Assembly (NCBI GenBank): GCA_016630955.3
Contig: CM049999.1
Coordinates: 868,001 to 932,000, forward strand
Direction: 5' to 3'
DNA length: 64,000 bases
From: Didymella arachidicola
Taxonomy: Eukaryota; Ascomycota; Dothideomycetes; Pleosporales; Didymellaceae
Below, piece after piece: positions 22,050-32,405 of the stretch. The translations under genes and the position numbers were made by a program. Each line of letters begins with the position of its first letter. Position 1 is the stretch's first letter. The notes below the pieces were generated by a model. It did no database searches and was not told where the DNA came from. It saw only the letters and a program-made list of their open reading frames with translations.

Positions 22050-22719
22050 GTCGAGGAAGAAATTTGCGCGGAAGTCGAGGGGGCGGAGAAGAGGAGAAAG
22101 GCTTTAATCGATTATGAGAAGGCAGCGAGTAAGGTCCAGCTCTGCGTAGAAGGTCAGCCTGAGGCTCAAGAGGCAGCAGCTAGCAAGTGGGGCTCGCCAA
22201 TGTGTCACAAGGCAGTGCGGCGATGCAAGATGAGTGTTTATTGTGCTGCAGCATGAACGTACGTTGGTTGTAGAAGCTGTGTGAGAGTTCTTGCTTGTAC
22301 TTGATATTAAGAGTACCTCGCAGCCGCAGACGTGGGGGAGCTGAGGGTGATTCAAAGCGGGGCCGAGCACGATTGCTGTTTCTCACGTGGTTATGGAGCG
22401 TAGAAGGAGCGGAGACAGAGGGAGGAGACAGCAGCTGTATGTGTATTCAATGGTATATAAAGGCACGCGTGCATTCGACGTGTCTGTTGTTCTATGGCGA
22501 GTGAGGCGGGCGCTGGACTGGAGGTCGAGCAGTGGCGTCAGCGCTTGGCAAGTCACCGAGCTCCGACAATCAGCTCGAAGCGGCCAGTTCCAAACAACAC
22601 CACCACCATCACCACCGCACCAGTGCCGTCGCCTGCAGCCCCGTCTGCACCCTCCGAATACTCCCCTAATATCACACATAACACCGCCGACAACAGAATC
22701 ACCTGCGTGATCGCGCGTC
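22050..22719. promoter_or_regulatory. Divergent promoter between UBC1 and RPT2
   Basis: 670 bp separate the two start codons. A CACGTG core is present at about 22384-22389. I looked for the Rpn4 PACE element (GGTGGCAAA or its complement) and did not find an exact copy. Long open frames here on both strands are not conserved proteins. Confidence 0.5.
22454..22461 (+). promoter_or_regulatory. TATA-like box upstream of RPT2
   Basis: TATATAAA lies about 266 bp before the RPT2 start codon. The distance is long but possible with a leader; functional use is inferred. Confidence 0.35.
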
Positions 22720-24288
22720 ATGGTACGCTCGCCCCCATATGGACCGCGGCGGCGGATACTGACAATGTCTAGGGTAACCAGCAGTCCAGCGCTGGAGGCG
22801 GAGGCCCTCCTGACGACAAGAGCAAGAAGGGCAAGGTATGTCTCTCCCAGCTTACAATCACGATGCACCATCAGTACTGTCTGTCTGCCGTCATGAGACT
22901 CACCTTTGCCTGCAGAAGGAGAAGCCAAAGTACGAGCCGCCACCACAGCCTACCACCCGCATTGGCAGGAAGAAGAAGAAGGCTGCCGGCCCCAGCGCCG
23001 CCGCGAAGCTGCCCACCGTCTACCCCACAGCACGATGTAAATTACGGTATCTGCGTATGCAGCGCATCCACGATCACCTGCTGCTGGAGGAAGAGTACGT
23101 CGAGAACCAAGAGCGGATCCGCAAGGCAAAGGCAGTGAAAGAGGGAGCAGGGCCCGTGAACGTCAACGCTGATCCGGAGGCGGCCGATCGAAATGCTGAC
23201 GAGAGATCGCGGGTCGACGACATGCGCGGCAGCCCCATGGGTGTTGGTAACCTCGAGGAACTTATCGACGACGACCACGCCATCGTTTCGAGTGCGACCG
23301 GTCCCGAATACTACGTCTCGATCATGTCCTTCGTTGACAAGGACCTTCTCGAGCCCGGCGCAAGCATCTTGCTGCACCACAAGTCGGTGTCAGTGGTTGG
23401 TGTGCTCACAGACGATGCCGATCCGTTGGTGTCCACGATGAAGATCGATAAGGCGCCCACGGAGTCGTATGCGGATATCGGTGGTTTGGAGCAACAGATT
23501 CAGGAAGTACGAGAGGCCGTCGAGCTTCCTTTGTTACATCCTGAGCTGTACGAGGAGATGGGTATCAAGCCACCGAAGGGTGTCATTCTATACGGTGCAC
23601 CCGGTACCGGAAAGACACTTCTGGCTAAGGCTGTAGCCAACCAGACCAGCGCCACTTTCCTGCGTATCGTGGGAAGTGAGCTGATCCAGAAGTACCTTGG
23701 TGACGGACCTAGGCTCGTGCGACAGCTGTTCCAGACAGCTGCTGAGAATGCGCCATCTATCGTCTTCATCGACGAGATCGATGCTATCGGTACAAAGCGT
23801 TACGAATCGACATCTGGTGGTGAGCGCGAAATTCAGCGAACTATGCTGGAGCTCCTGAACCAGCTTGACGGTTTCGACGACCGTGGTGACGTCAAGGTCA
23901 TCATGGCTACCAACAAGATCGATACTCTCGACCCTGCTCTGATTCGACCTGGACGTATCGACCGAAAGATTCTCTTCGAGAACCCCGACCGTAAGTTTGA
24001 CAGCATTGCCATTGTATATACTTGCTAACAGGAGTAGAACATACAAAGAAGAAGATTTTCACCCTTCACACCTCCAAGATGTCTCTTAATGAGGACGTTG
24101 ACCTTGACGAGTTCATCAACCAGAAGGACGACCTGTCTGGTGCCGATATCAAGGCCATCTGCTCAGAAGCTGGTCTCTTGGCACTCCGTGAGCGCAGGAT
24201 GCGGGTGCAGATGGACGACTTCCGCCAAGCCAGAGAGCGTGTACTGAAGACAAAGAGTGAGGGCGAGCCCGAGGGACTGTACTTGTAG
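22720..24288 (+). CDS. RPT2: 26S proteasome regulatory subunit 4, AAA ATPase Rpt2
   Basis: Exons are 22720-22722 (ATG only), 22773-22835, 22916-23990 and 24038-24288, giving about 463 residues. Splicing joins M to GNQQSSAGG, so Gly2 forms the conserved N-myristoylation signal of Rpt2. An N-terminal coiled coil is followed by the OB domain and the AAA domain, with Walker A GAPGTGKT, Walker B IVFIDEIDAIG and the arginine-finger region PALIRPGRIDRK. The C-terminus EGLYL has the HbYX form that docks into the 20S gate. The last intron uses the acceptor at 24037, giving NPDQHTKKKIF. The protein unfolds substrates and opens the gate in the 19S base. Confidence 0.96.
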
Positions 24289-24852
24289 GCTTGGAGACAG
24301 TGCATCAGATGCGACACGACATCAAGATTAAGACTTCATTGACATGTATCAGTAGACTTCAATACGCGCTCTGCGCGTTGCAGTAATACTTATCAACTGG
24401 GGTCATCTGATCATGAGTGTTACTCCTGTCCGTGACCTGGGCTACCCCAAGGTCGGCAGCTCTTTTCCTTAATGCCTAACTAGTAACCTGCTTACATACC
24501 TACCGTCAGCTGCACCTCCATGTGTCCGACCATCTTCTGTATCGTTGACATGACAGAGTTACTCGCCATTCGTACGATGTTCAGCACAAGGCTTGCCGAG
24601 CAGCTTGAACGTCGCTTTATTATGAGTTCGAAGCGCCAGCGCAAATATGGAGGTCCGCTTACCTTTACCTCGATCGCCGCGTTGGTCTCTGATTGATGAC
24701 AGGTAATAGAGTAAAGTCGTGCCCGCAGGAGTGAAAGTATATATAGCTGCTCAGCGTCACAACCCGTGGTCTCTCCCACCACCCAACACCAACCCGGCAA
24801 GCTTCCCGACTTCTTGACCGTAGGCTCGTCCACCACCCACACCATCCTCACG
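24289..24852. other. Intergenic, RPT2 to unknown gene
   Basis: About 560 bp with the RPT2 3' flank and the next promoter. A TATA-like box is listed separately. No gene was seen. Confidence 0.4.
24738..24745 (+). promoter_or_regulatory. TATA-like box
   Basis: TATATATA is 108 bp upstream of the start codon of the 24853 gene, a plausible core-promoter position. Confidence 0.4.
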
Positions 24853-26611
24853 ATGATCCCTGGAGACATTGGCGATGTGCCAACGCTGAGTAATCTCAAC
24901 AAGCCACAGAAGCGAGCGCTCATTCTACGCGACCAACTTCGATATCTCGAGCCGGCGCACCTCGATAGCTATCTGAATGGCGTTACGGCAGACGAGCCTC
25001 CCACGTACAGGCACGTCAATGGCGCCGTCTACCCTCCGCTTGCGCAAGTCACCATCAAAGACGATGCTACTCGTTTCGACCTGGGCAATGTTCAGTTTCC
25101 TGAAGAGGGTGGAGCGACCTTTCGAGCATACTTGACTGTCGAGGACGGCCGGTTCGAGATGCGCACCGAAGATCCACTACCTAAGGATGACGCAGAACTG
25201 GGATCTGCCAGCATCCACCGGTTTGTCGCAGAAAACATGTTTCCACTTTACAAAGCAAAGTACAAGGCTATTCACGCGCGCATGGAGAAGATCAATGAGG
25301 CCAGGCGCGTTGCGTACAACATGCTGGATCACCCACCGGCGAAGTTTGAGGATGGAGAGGTACGCCTTGAAAACATCGAAGGCCTCATCTACACATATGC
25401 TGACGCTTCTCCAGACAGTCGCTAGGTTGAACCCAGCAAAGTCTAAATCTGTGGAAGATGGCTTTCGAGGCAAGTCGATCCTCGCATGCAAGTTGAGTCT
25501 TGACTGACAGCTCGTAGGTGGCAGCACACGCAAGCGCAAAGAGATCATCAAGCACGCCTCCAACAAGCGCCAAAGAATCGGCCTGGAGACGATCCCCGAA
25601 ACCATCAAAAGCGAGACCTTCAACGCCATACCCGCGCAAGTCAAAGTCAACCTCTTCGACAACATCATCAAAACCGCCTTCCCCAACTTCGACAACCTGA
25701 TCCTCGCATCGTGGAACGTCGTCTCCATCTACGCCAACGTCGGCAGCGACTTTCCAGAACTCCACACCGCCATCGTCGAGCTAAAGGGCGCGCTGGAGGA
25801 GTTTGAAACCGCGTACGCACCGTCTCGTGCTACGACTGGGAAGAGCAGGAAGGAGTCCACACCCGTGCGCCAGACTGGCGGCAGTGCAGGTACATCAGCG
25901 TCGGTGAAAGAGAGGGGTACGCCGGTGCCTGCTACGTCCTCACGCGCTGGCACTGCAAGCCAAGAAAAAGAGGAGCACAGCGCTACATATCAGCGATACC
26001 AGGGCGATGAGGATAACCCTCAGCACCAGATGCCGCCTCCCCAAGCCAACCCGTCCCGACAGTTTGATCCCCTCCACGCAAACCCTTTCCGCCACGATGG
26101 ATCCTTGGAAGAAAAACACCACCCATCTCCTCCTTCCAGCACCCGCGCCCCCTCCCTCCCCCGCCTCAACCCCGACGCCCTCTGGCCACCCCCCCGCTCA
26201 ACGCCCCCCTCACCAAACGCACCCCCTTCAACCCCATCCCGATCCCACACCCCCAAACCCCGCAACCCCTCCTCCATCGACAACCACCCATCCGCCCCAG
26301 GCGCAGAACTCATGCGCAAGCGCCAAGCGTACACAGCGTCGCTGTCGAAAGCGAATCGGAGTAGTACTGGTGCTGCGCTTGGGCACCCTACGCAACACGA
26401 GGGTGGTGATGAAGAGGAGGGGGGGGAGGGGGAGGATGGAGGAGATGGTGTGAATGATGGTGTGAATGAGCACGCTCATGAGCAATGTGTGGTGGATCCG
26501 AGACGACCGGGGCATGCGGGGTTGGGGAGTTCGGTGTTGGGGGCGAAGAAGGGGGGTGTGCCGGTGGCGAGGATGGTGGGTGGGAGGAAGGATGGGAAGG
26601 GTAGGTACTGA
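24853..26611 (+). CDS. Unknown protein with conserved-looking N-terminus and proline-rich tail
   Basis: Three exons (24853-25359, 25415-25469, 25518-26611) give about 551 residues. Intron 1 is a normal 55-nt GT-AG; the second (25470-25517) fits only as a GC-AG intron with donor AG|GCAAGT, restoring the frame FRG|GSTRKRKE. Residues 1-170 are an ordered acidic domain (LRYLEPAHLDSYLNGV; FRAYLTVEDGRFEMRTEDPL). A basic KRKEIIKHASNKRQR stretch that could be a nuclear signal follows, then a helical segment (VNLFDNIIKTAFPNFDNLIL). The last 250 residues are disordered, rich in Pro/Ser and then Gly/Glu. I do not recognise a family and assign no function. Confidence 0.65.
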
Positions 26612-26740
26612 GGGATTTGGTTTGGTTTGGGGTGAGTGTGTGAGGTGAGAGACTGTGTTATGCACGCGGAGGTTGAGATGGTACTGGCGCATTTGACTAC
26701 AATCTCTCCACACTTGATTTTCTCCCCCCTTTTCATCACA

Positions 26741-27635
26741 CTACTCTTCCTTCAGATTCACCTCCACCCCTCCCCTCTTCCAAAACTCCACCACCTCAAC
26801 CGCGATATTCCTCGGGCTCAAAACCTTGTTCCCCGGATCCACAACGCCCTGCACATTGACCAGCCCGCAGTGCACGCCCGTCCCGGCAAACGCGCGGTGC
26901 AGAGATACGACTTGAGTCCGCTGCGCGCCTTTGACCAGCGAGAGCGAGAGCAGCTGCGGGATGGGGTCCCAGGGGAGGTGGGAGTTTGTGACGAGGAGTG
27001 CGGGCTTGAGGGAGGGGTGCTGCGAGGTGGATTGTAGAAGGGGGATGTAGTGCTGGGCGATGAGGTGGAGGGCGAGGACTTGGACCTGCGTGTGGGTTAG
27101 TTTGGTGTGATTGATACGTGCTTTGGTTAGGTGGGCTGGGGGAGTTGAGGGCTCTGGCGTGCTGGTGTCGAGGGCATGGCAATCAGTGCTGATCTGACCA
27201 TGAAGTTCGACACCGCAAACAAGAGCTCCACAACTTTACAGAAGAGCAAATGCGACTCTGACAAGCAACGGGACGGGGAACGCAACGCATTCTTAAGTCG
27301 TCCTCGATCTCCGCCACGCTGACGTCCAGCACAGGGTCTGTCGGCTTGATCCGCGCGGCGTTGTAGTACACGACCTCGATATCCTCGCCTTTCGTCAGAC
27401 TATCCAGCTCTTGCAGCACCTGCGGGATTGCATCCAGATCGCTCAGATCGGCGCGCACAACGTCGACCTTGACGCCGTCGGCGGCTTTTTGCACAAACGG
27501 CGCGTCTTCACTCTGCAAGCGCTCCTTGTTGCGGCCGAGGAGGATAATGTGCGAGAGCCCTGCGGCTGCGAATGCGGCGGCGACGTTGGAGCCGATGCCT
27601 GGGCCGGCGCCGAAGAGGAGCAGGGTGCGTGTCAT
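26741..27635 (-). CDS. Atypical short-chain dehydrogenase/reductase
   Basis: Minus-strand exons 27635-27287, 27233-27199 and 27085-26741 (introns of 53 and 113 nt) give about 242 residues. The nucleotide-binding motif LLLFGAGPGIGSNVAAAFA starts the protein, with an NNAG-like YYNAARIKP segment near residue 95. The tiny 35-nt middle exon restores VELLFAVSNFM before VQVLALHLIAQHYIPLL. The usual catalytic YxxxK is not seen; the matching place reads LSLVK. It is therefore either a divergent oxidoreductase or a nucleotide-binding relative. A start 12 codons upstream (27671) is possible. The first intron has a modest donor (GTTGCG), so that boundary is less certain. Confidence 0.72.
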
Positions 27636-28142
27636 GCTGTCTAGTGTGGAATGGGAGGAGATGTAGTTCAAGTTGAAGAGTGGCTATGATGCTGCAATGG
27701 AGTCCAGCCTGGCTTTATACCATACAGCGTCGCCATTGCGCATGGCGTCAATGGTCGATTAGCCTACCATTAGCTCTTCACGATTAGTGCTCATGCAGAG
27801 CTGACTGTGCACTTGTATGCATGCGCTGCGTGTTGGTGGAAATGGCAGTACTGTTGCATGGTGTAGAGCTTCACGGCTTACTTGTTCCTTGCGCCAGGCC
27901 GCGAAGCTTGGGTCTGCGTGCTGAAGCTTGGGTCATGGGTGCATTGCACTGTGCAGGTGGATGGCCAATGTTCGAGAAGCGCGGTGGAAGGCTCCCCCAC
28001 ATTTGAGCGCTCAGACAGGCTAGCGCTGGTGCGGCGCGTCGCGTCATCCCGCTTGCAGAACTTGGGGCGTGGAATTCGCGGTGGGCTGTGGCTTTGCGAC
28101 TCTTCGTCGTTGGTCAACACGGCTTTCGGCGCAGGTGCAAGA
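27636..28142. other. Divergent promoter, SDR gene and WDR70
   Basis: About 510 bp between divergent start codons. The WDR70 frame stays open upstream to 27882, but the conserved protein starts at 28143. Nothing else was recognised. Confidence 0.4.
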
Positions 28143-29849
28143 ATGGATTTCTCCGCGGACGATGATGAGGCGCTGCGCCAGTTTATGCCAGTGCAGTTTG
28201 GCAAGACGGATGGCGGCGTAGACGTTGCGGCGCAGATTGAGCGCGCGCGGAGACCGGTGGTGGATGAGAGCAGGCAGAGCAAGAAGGCGAAGGAGAAGGA
28301 GAAGGACTCGGGTGATGACAGCGACGATGACAGCGACGCCGACAGCGACGACGACGACGACGAGTTCCCGGTCTCACACGAGCTCGTCGTCAAGACACAC
28401 GACCGCGCCGTCACGACGATTGCGCTCGACCCGTCGGGCAGCCGCATGGTGACGGGCAGCACCGACTGCACGCTGAAGCTGCACGACCTCAGCACGCTGA
28501 CGCCGAGCACGATCCGCGCCTTCAAGACGGTCGACCCGTTCGAGACGAAGCCCTCGCAGACGGCCGAGGCGCATCTAATCCACCAGGTCCTGATCAGCCC
28601 GCTGTCCGGCAGCCAGTTCCTGTGCGTCACCGCGACGCCCCAGGCGCGCCTGTTCAGCCGAGACGGCGCCCTCACCGCCGAGTATGTCAAGGGCGACATG
28701 TACCTGCGCGACAAGCACAACACAAAGGGCCACACGGCGGACCTCACCAGCGCCGCCTGGCACCCGACCAACAGAGACCGCTTCGCCACAGCCGGCACAG
28801 ACAGCACCGTGCGCATCTGGGACGTCAACAAGCGCATGAAGCAGGAGGAGGTCATCGTCCACAGGTCACGTGCCGCCGGCAGCGCAGGCATGACGCGCAT
28901 GACGGCCATCGCCTGGGGCGCCGCGGCAGACGGGCAAAGCAGCGTCCTGGTGTCCGCCGCGCTGGACGGTAGTCTGGTCATGTGGGGAGGAGAAGGGCCC
29001 TTCCACCGCCCCAGCGCCGAGATCCGCGACGCCCACCAGAAAGACACATGGACGAGCGGCCTGGACATCAGCGCCGACGGCCGCCTGGTCATCACACGCG
29101 GCGGCGACGACACCATCAAGCTGTGGGACACGCGCAAGTTCAAGACGCCCCTCAACACGACATCGCACCCCTCGACATCTGCGCAGTACCCAACATCCAA
29201 CATCAAGTTCGCCCCAAACTCTGCCAGCATCATCACAGGCTCGCAGACCGGGCATCTGCATATCCTCAACCCCGCGACCCTGCGCCCAGAGCTCATCACG
29301 CCCGTGACGCCCGGCTCGCCGCTCATAACAGTAACCTGGCATCCAAAACTCAACCAAATCTTCACCGGCTCCGCCAACGGACAAACCACCATCCTATTCA
29401 ACCCCACCCTCTCCTCGGGCGGCGCCCTCACCATCCTCAGCAAAGCCCCCAAGAAACGCCATCTCGACGACGACCCCAACCTAACCGTCGACATGGACCC
29501 GCTCGGCATGGCAGGTGACCAAAGCGGCCAACCCCCCTCCACCACCTTCTCCAGCCGCCACCCAACCCTCGGCCTGACTGCCTCCGGGAAAAGCAGAGAC
29601 CCGCGCCGTCCGCACATCCCCGCTGTCACGCCCTTTGCAAAGAGCACCCCCGATCAAAAGTACGTCATGGAGCAGATTGAGGGAAGTGACATGCGCGACG
29701 AGGATCCGAGGGAGGCGCTGTTGAAGTATCAGCCTAAAGCTGGCGAGAAGAATGTTTTTACAGGGGCGTGGGATGCGACGCAGCCCAAGGGGATTTACAG
29801 GGAGGATGAGAGCGATGAGGAGCCTGCGGGGAAGAGGGTGAGGAGGTAG
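28143..29849 (+). CDS. WDR70: WD40-repeat protein WDR70
   Basis: A single exon of about 568 residues from the chosen ATG. The N-terminus MDFSADDDEALRQFMPVQFG and an acidic run (DSGDDSDDDSDADSDDDDDE, residues about 55-75) precede the propeller. WD repeats include DRAVTTIALDPSGSRMVTGS, GHTADLTSAAWHP...VRIWDVNK and GLDISADGRLVITRGGDDTI. The C-terminal block PFAKSTPDQKYVMEQIEGSD and the basic KRVRR end are characteristic of WDR70. Human and fission-yeast WDR70 work with CRL4 in H2B ubiquitination at DNA breaks. An ATG 87 codons upstream is in frame, but that extension has atypical composition. Confidence 0.88.
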   Translation: MDFSADDDEALRQFMPVQFGKTDGGVDVAAQIERARRPVVDESRQSKKAKEKEKDSGDDSDDDSDADSDDDDDEFPVSHELVVKTHDRAVTTIALDPSGSRMVTGSTDCTLKLHDLSTLTPSTIRAFKTVDPFETKPSQTAEAHLIHQVLISPLSGSQFLCVTATPQARLFSRDGALTAEYVKGDMYLRDKHNTKGHTADLTSAAWHPTNRDRFATAGTDSTVRIWDVNKRMKQEEVIVHRSRAAGSAGMTRMTAIAWGAAADGQSSVLVSAALDGSLVMWGGEGPFHRPSAEIRDAHQKDTWTSGLDISADGRLVITRGGDDTIKLWDTRKFKTPLNTTSHPSTSAQYPTSNIKFAPNSASIITGSQTGHLHILNPATLRPELITPVTPGSPLITVTWHPKLNQIFTGSANGQTTILFNPTLSSGGALTILSKAPKKRHLDDDPNLTVDMDPLGMAGDQSGQPPSTTFSSRHPTLGLTASGKSRDPRRPHIPAVTPFAKSTPDQKYVMEQIEGSDMRDEDPREALLKYQPKAGEKNVFTGAWDATQPKGIYREDESDEEPAGKRVRR

Positions 29850-30873
29850 AAGTTGGAAATCATTTAGAATCTTCTCATGGTTTGAAAGGTTGGAAAATAA
29901 CCTCTTCAATTAAACCGCCGAAGATGTGTCTCTTCAAGGGCTATTCATCTCGCTACAAGCAACGGGCGTTGCACAAGCACAATCGCAGTCTCACCTCATT
30001 GTTGATATCAAAGCCCCATACTACACGACGCGGAACTATTGCCCGAACCGGACCTCTGACGTGCAAGCATCCCCATGCCTCGCCTTTCCTCTTCGGGCAT
30101 CGCGACTAGCGCATGAATGACGGCGGCAGGTACATTTTTTTCGGGCAGGAATTTCTTGTAGGGGCCCCGCTTTCTTCTGGAACGTGGGAAGGTATGGCTG
30201 GGAGGGCAGCGAGTGGACGGCTAGAGAGGAAGCTGTAGTTGGGTTTTGCGGCAGTCATACTGTGGTAGAGCAAGCAACCTGCAGTTGATTTCTGCAGGTC
30301 ATCTCAAGGTTCAGCGAGCCGTTAGACGCCGCAGGATTGGCTAGGCTGTGCTGCATCGATGTGCTCAGGGCATTCCTAGGTGTTCAGGGCGCCCAATCTG
30401 TGGAGCAATAGAGAGAGGGATAGGATCAGTTAAGGATACCTGCGGCCAATGTCGGCGCTAGAGTAAATGACTGGCAACTGCTGCGAGCAGCGGTCTGTAA
30501 GATTGAGTTGCTGCTTTTCGTCGATGTGCATAGCAGGAACCACGTGCAGCGCCTGCGCGGCACAGCACAGCACAGCACAGCACAGCACAGCAGAGAAACT
30601 TAAAACCCACGAGCTCCAGTCCATACACCAAACAAGCAAACAGGTCTCCCTGTCTCTCAAGCACGCTACACGCTATTGTGTACCAGTCCGTCATCCACGC
30701 GTCTGCATTGTCGTTCTTTCACGCTCGGCTTGCCGCTAATCGCAGCCCGCTCATAGTCCAGCGCTAGAAGGCCCCTCCAAGTCCCCCCGAAAGCTGCAGA
30801 GGCACTCACCAACACCCAACATCCCTCAACATTTTGCCACCTTGCGTCGCGGAACCACAGAGCCTCTGCCAAG
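29850..30873. other. Intergenic, WDR70 to NAP1
   Basis: About 1 kb holding the WDR70 3' flank and the NAP1 promoter. It contains a CACAG microsatellite (listed) and a CACGTG core near 30541. No conserved frame was found; the 150-residue minus-strand frame here is antisense to the NAP1 5' end. Confidence 0.4.
30561..30593. repeat. CACAG pentanucleotide microsatellite
   Basis: Six perfect CACAG units followed by CAG, about 280 bp upstream of the NAP1 start codon. Confidence 0.95.
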
Positions 30874-32405
30874 ATGTCTGAGCCGATCCGCAATAAGAAG
30901 ATGGACTCCATCTCTGCTCCGTAAGTCTCTTTCTGCCCCACGACACCTTTTTCACGACACCTTTTCCCCGACACCCTACCACACAATCTCTCCACCCCAA
31001 CCGCCGCTATGGACGTCCCCAGGTCTAACAAGCAGCCTACCAGTACACCGCAGAACACACCCGCCAATGCTGCACCCATCTCGTCGCGCGCCCAGCAGCC
31101 GACTGTCGGCACAATCAACGAAGGTATGCCGCACTTGATTTTCTCTGCTGTTGTGCCGTTGCCCCTCTCAGCCCCGCGCGCTGGCGCCGCAGACGTTCCT
31201 GACCGCTAATTCAAATTTTCACAGAGGAGCTTGACCGCGCCGCCGCTGGACTGTTCGCTGCAAACCCCGCCCTCGTCTCGATGATGCAGGCCAAGCTCGG
31301 TTCCCTTGTCGGCCGCCCCAGCGGCTACATTGAGTCGCTCCCTGGCTCCGTCCGCCGCCGTGTTGCTGGCCTGAAGGGCGTCCAGAAGGAGCACTCGAAG
31401 CTCGAGGCCGAGTTCCAGGAGGAGGTTCTCCAGCTCGAGAAGAAGTACTTTGCCAAGTTCACACCGCTGTACGAGCAGCGTGCCAAGATCGTCAACGGTT
31501 CCACCGAGCCCTCAGAGGAGCAGGTCAAGGTTGGCGAGCAGCAAGATGAGGACGACGAGGATGACGATGAGGCTGGCGAGAAGGAGCTGAACAAGGACGA
31601 GGGCAAGGACGTCAAGGGTATCCCAGAATTCTGGCTGAGCGCCATGAAGAACCAGATCTCGCTCGCCGAGATGATCACAGACCGCGACGAGGCTGCGCTG
31701 AAGCACCTCACCGACGTCCGCATGGAGTACCTCGACCGCCCCGGTTTCCGTCTTATCTTCGAGTTTGAGGAGAACGAGTTCTTCACCAACAAGGCCATTA
31801 CCAAGACATACTTTTACCAGGAGGAGAACGGCTACGGTGGCGACTTCATCTACGACCACGCCGAGGGCGACAAGATCGACTGGAAGGCAGGCAAGGACCT
31901 GACTGTCCGCGTCGAGAGCAAGAAGCAGAGGAACAAGAGTGAGTTCATACTCTTAATACCTTCAGAGCAACAAACTAACCCCAGACAGACACAAAGCAGA
32001 CCCGCGTTGTCAAGAAGACCGTTCCTACAGAGTCATTCTTCAACTTCTTCGACCCCCCAAGCCCTCCCCAGGACGAGGACGACGACGCCTCTTCCGACAT
32101 CGAGGAGCGCCTCGAGCTCGACTACCAGCTCGGCGAGGATATCAAGGAGAAGCTTATTCCCCGCGCTATCGACTGGTTTACCGGCGAGGCTCTTCAGTAC
32201 GAGAACATTGAGGACTTTGACGAGGGCGAATTCGAGGACGAGGATGATGAGGACGAGGACGAGCTCAGCGACGACCGCGATGAGGACGAGGAGTCAGATG
32301 ACGACGTGAGCACCACAATTGTCTGAGTATGGGACATTACTAACCATTGTCTAGAATGACGGCACAAAACCCAAACAGGAGGCTGCTGAGTGCAAGCAGA
32401 GCTAA
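30874..32405 (+). CDS. NAP1: Nucleosome assembly protein 1
   Basis: Five exons (30874-30920, 31023-31123, 31225-31938, 31989-32305, 32355-32405) give about 409 residues. The NAP fold is clear: a long dimerisation helix (EFQEEVLQLEKKYF), GIPEFWLSAMKN, GFRLIFEFEENEFFTNK, KTVPTESFFNFFDPP and DYQLGEDIKEKLIPRAI. An acidic C-terminal tail follows. Nap1 chaperones H2A-H2B, shuttles between nucleus and cytosol and affects mitosis. The last exon ends in CKQS, a CaaX-like prenylation box as in animal NAP1-like proteins. If the last intron (32306-32354) is retained, the protein ends DDVSTTIV without the box. Confidence 0.95.

Noticed and set aside
22383..22946. 187-codon minus-strand frame in the UBC1/RPT2 promoter
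   Set aside because: It runs antisense into RPT2 exons and lies in a divergent promoter; low-complexity Arg/Ser/Gly content.
27878..29647. 589-codon minus-strand open frame antisense to WDR70
   Set aside because: It lies wholly opposite a clearly conserved WD40 gene. Its Ser/Arg/Val/Met-rich composition is what the complement of GC-rich codons gives, and it has no domain.
30666..31118. 150-codon minus-strand frame upstream of NAP1
   Set aside because: It overlaps NAP1 exons 1 and 2 in antisense and shows no family signature.
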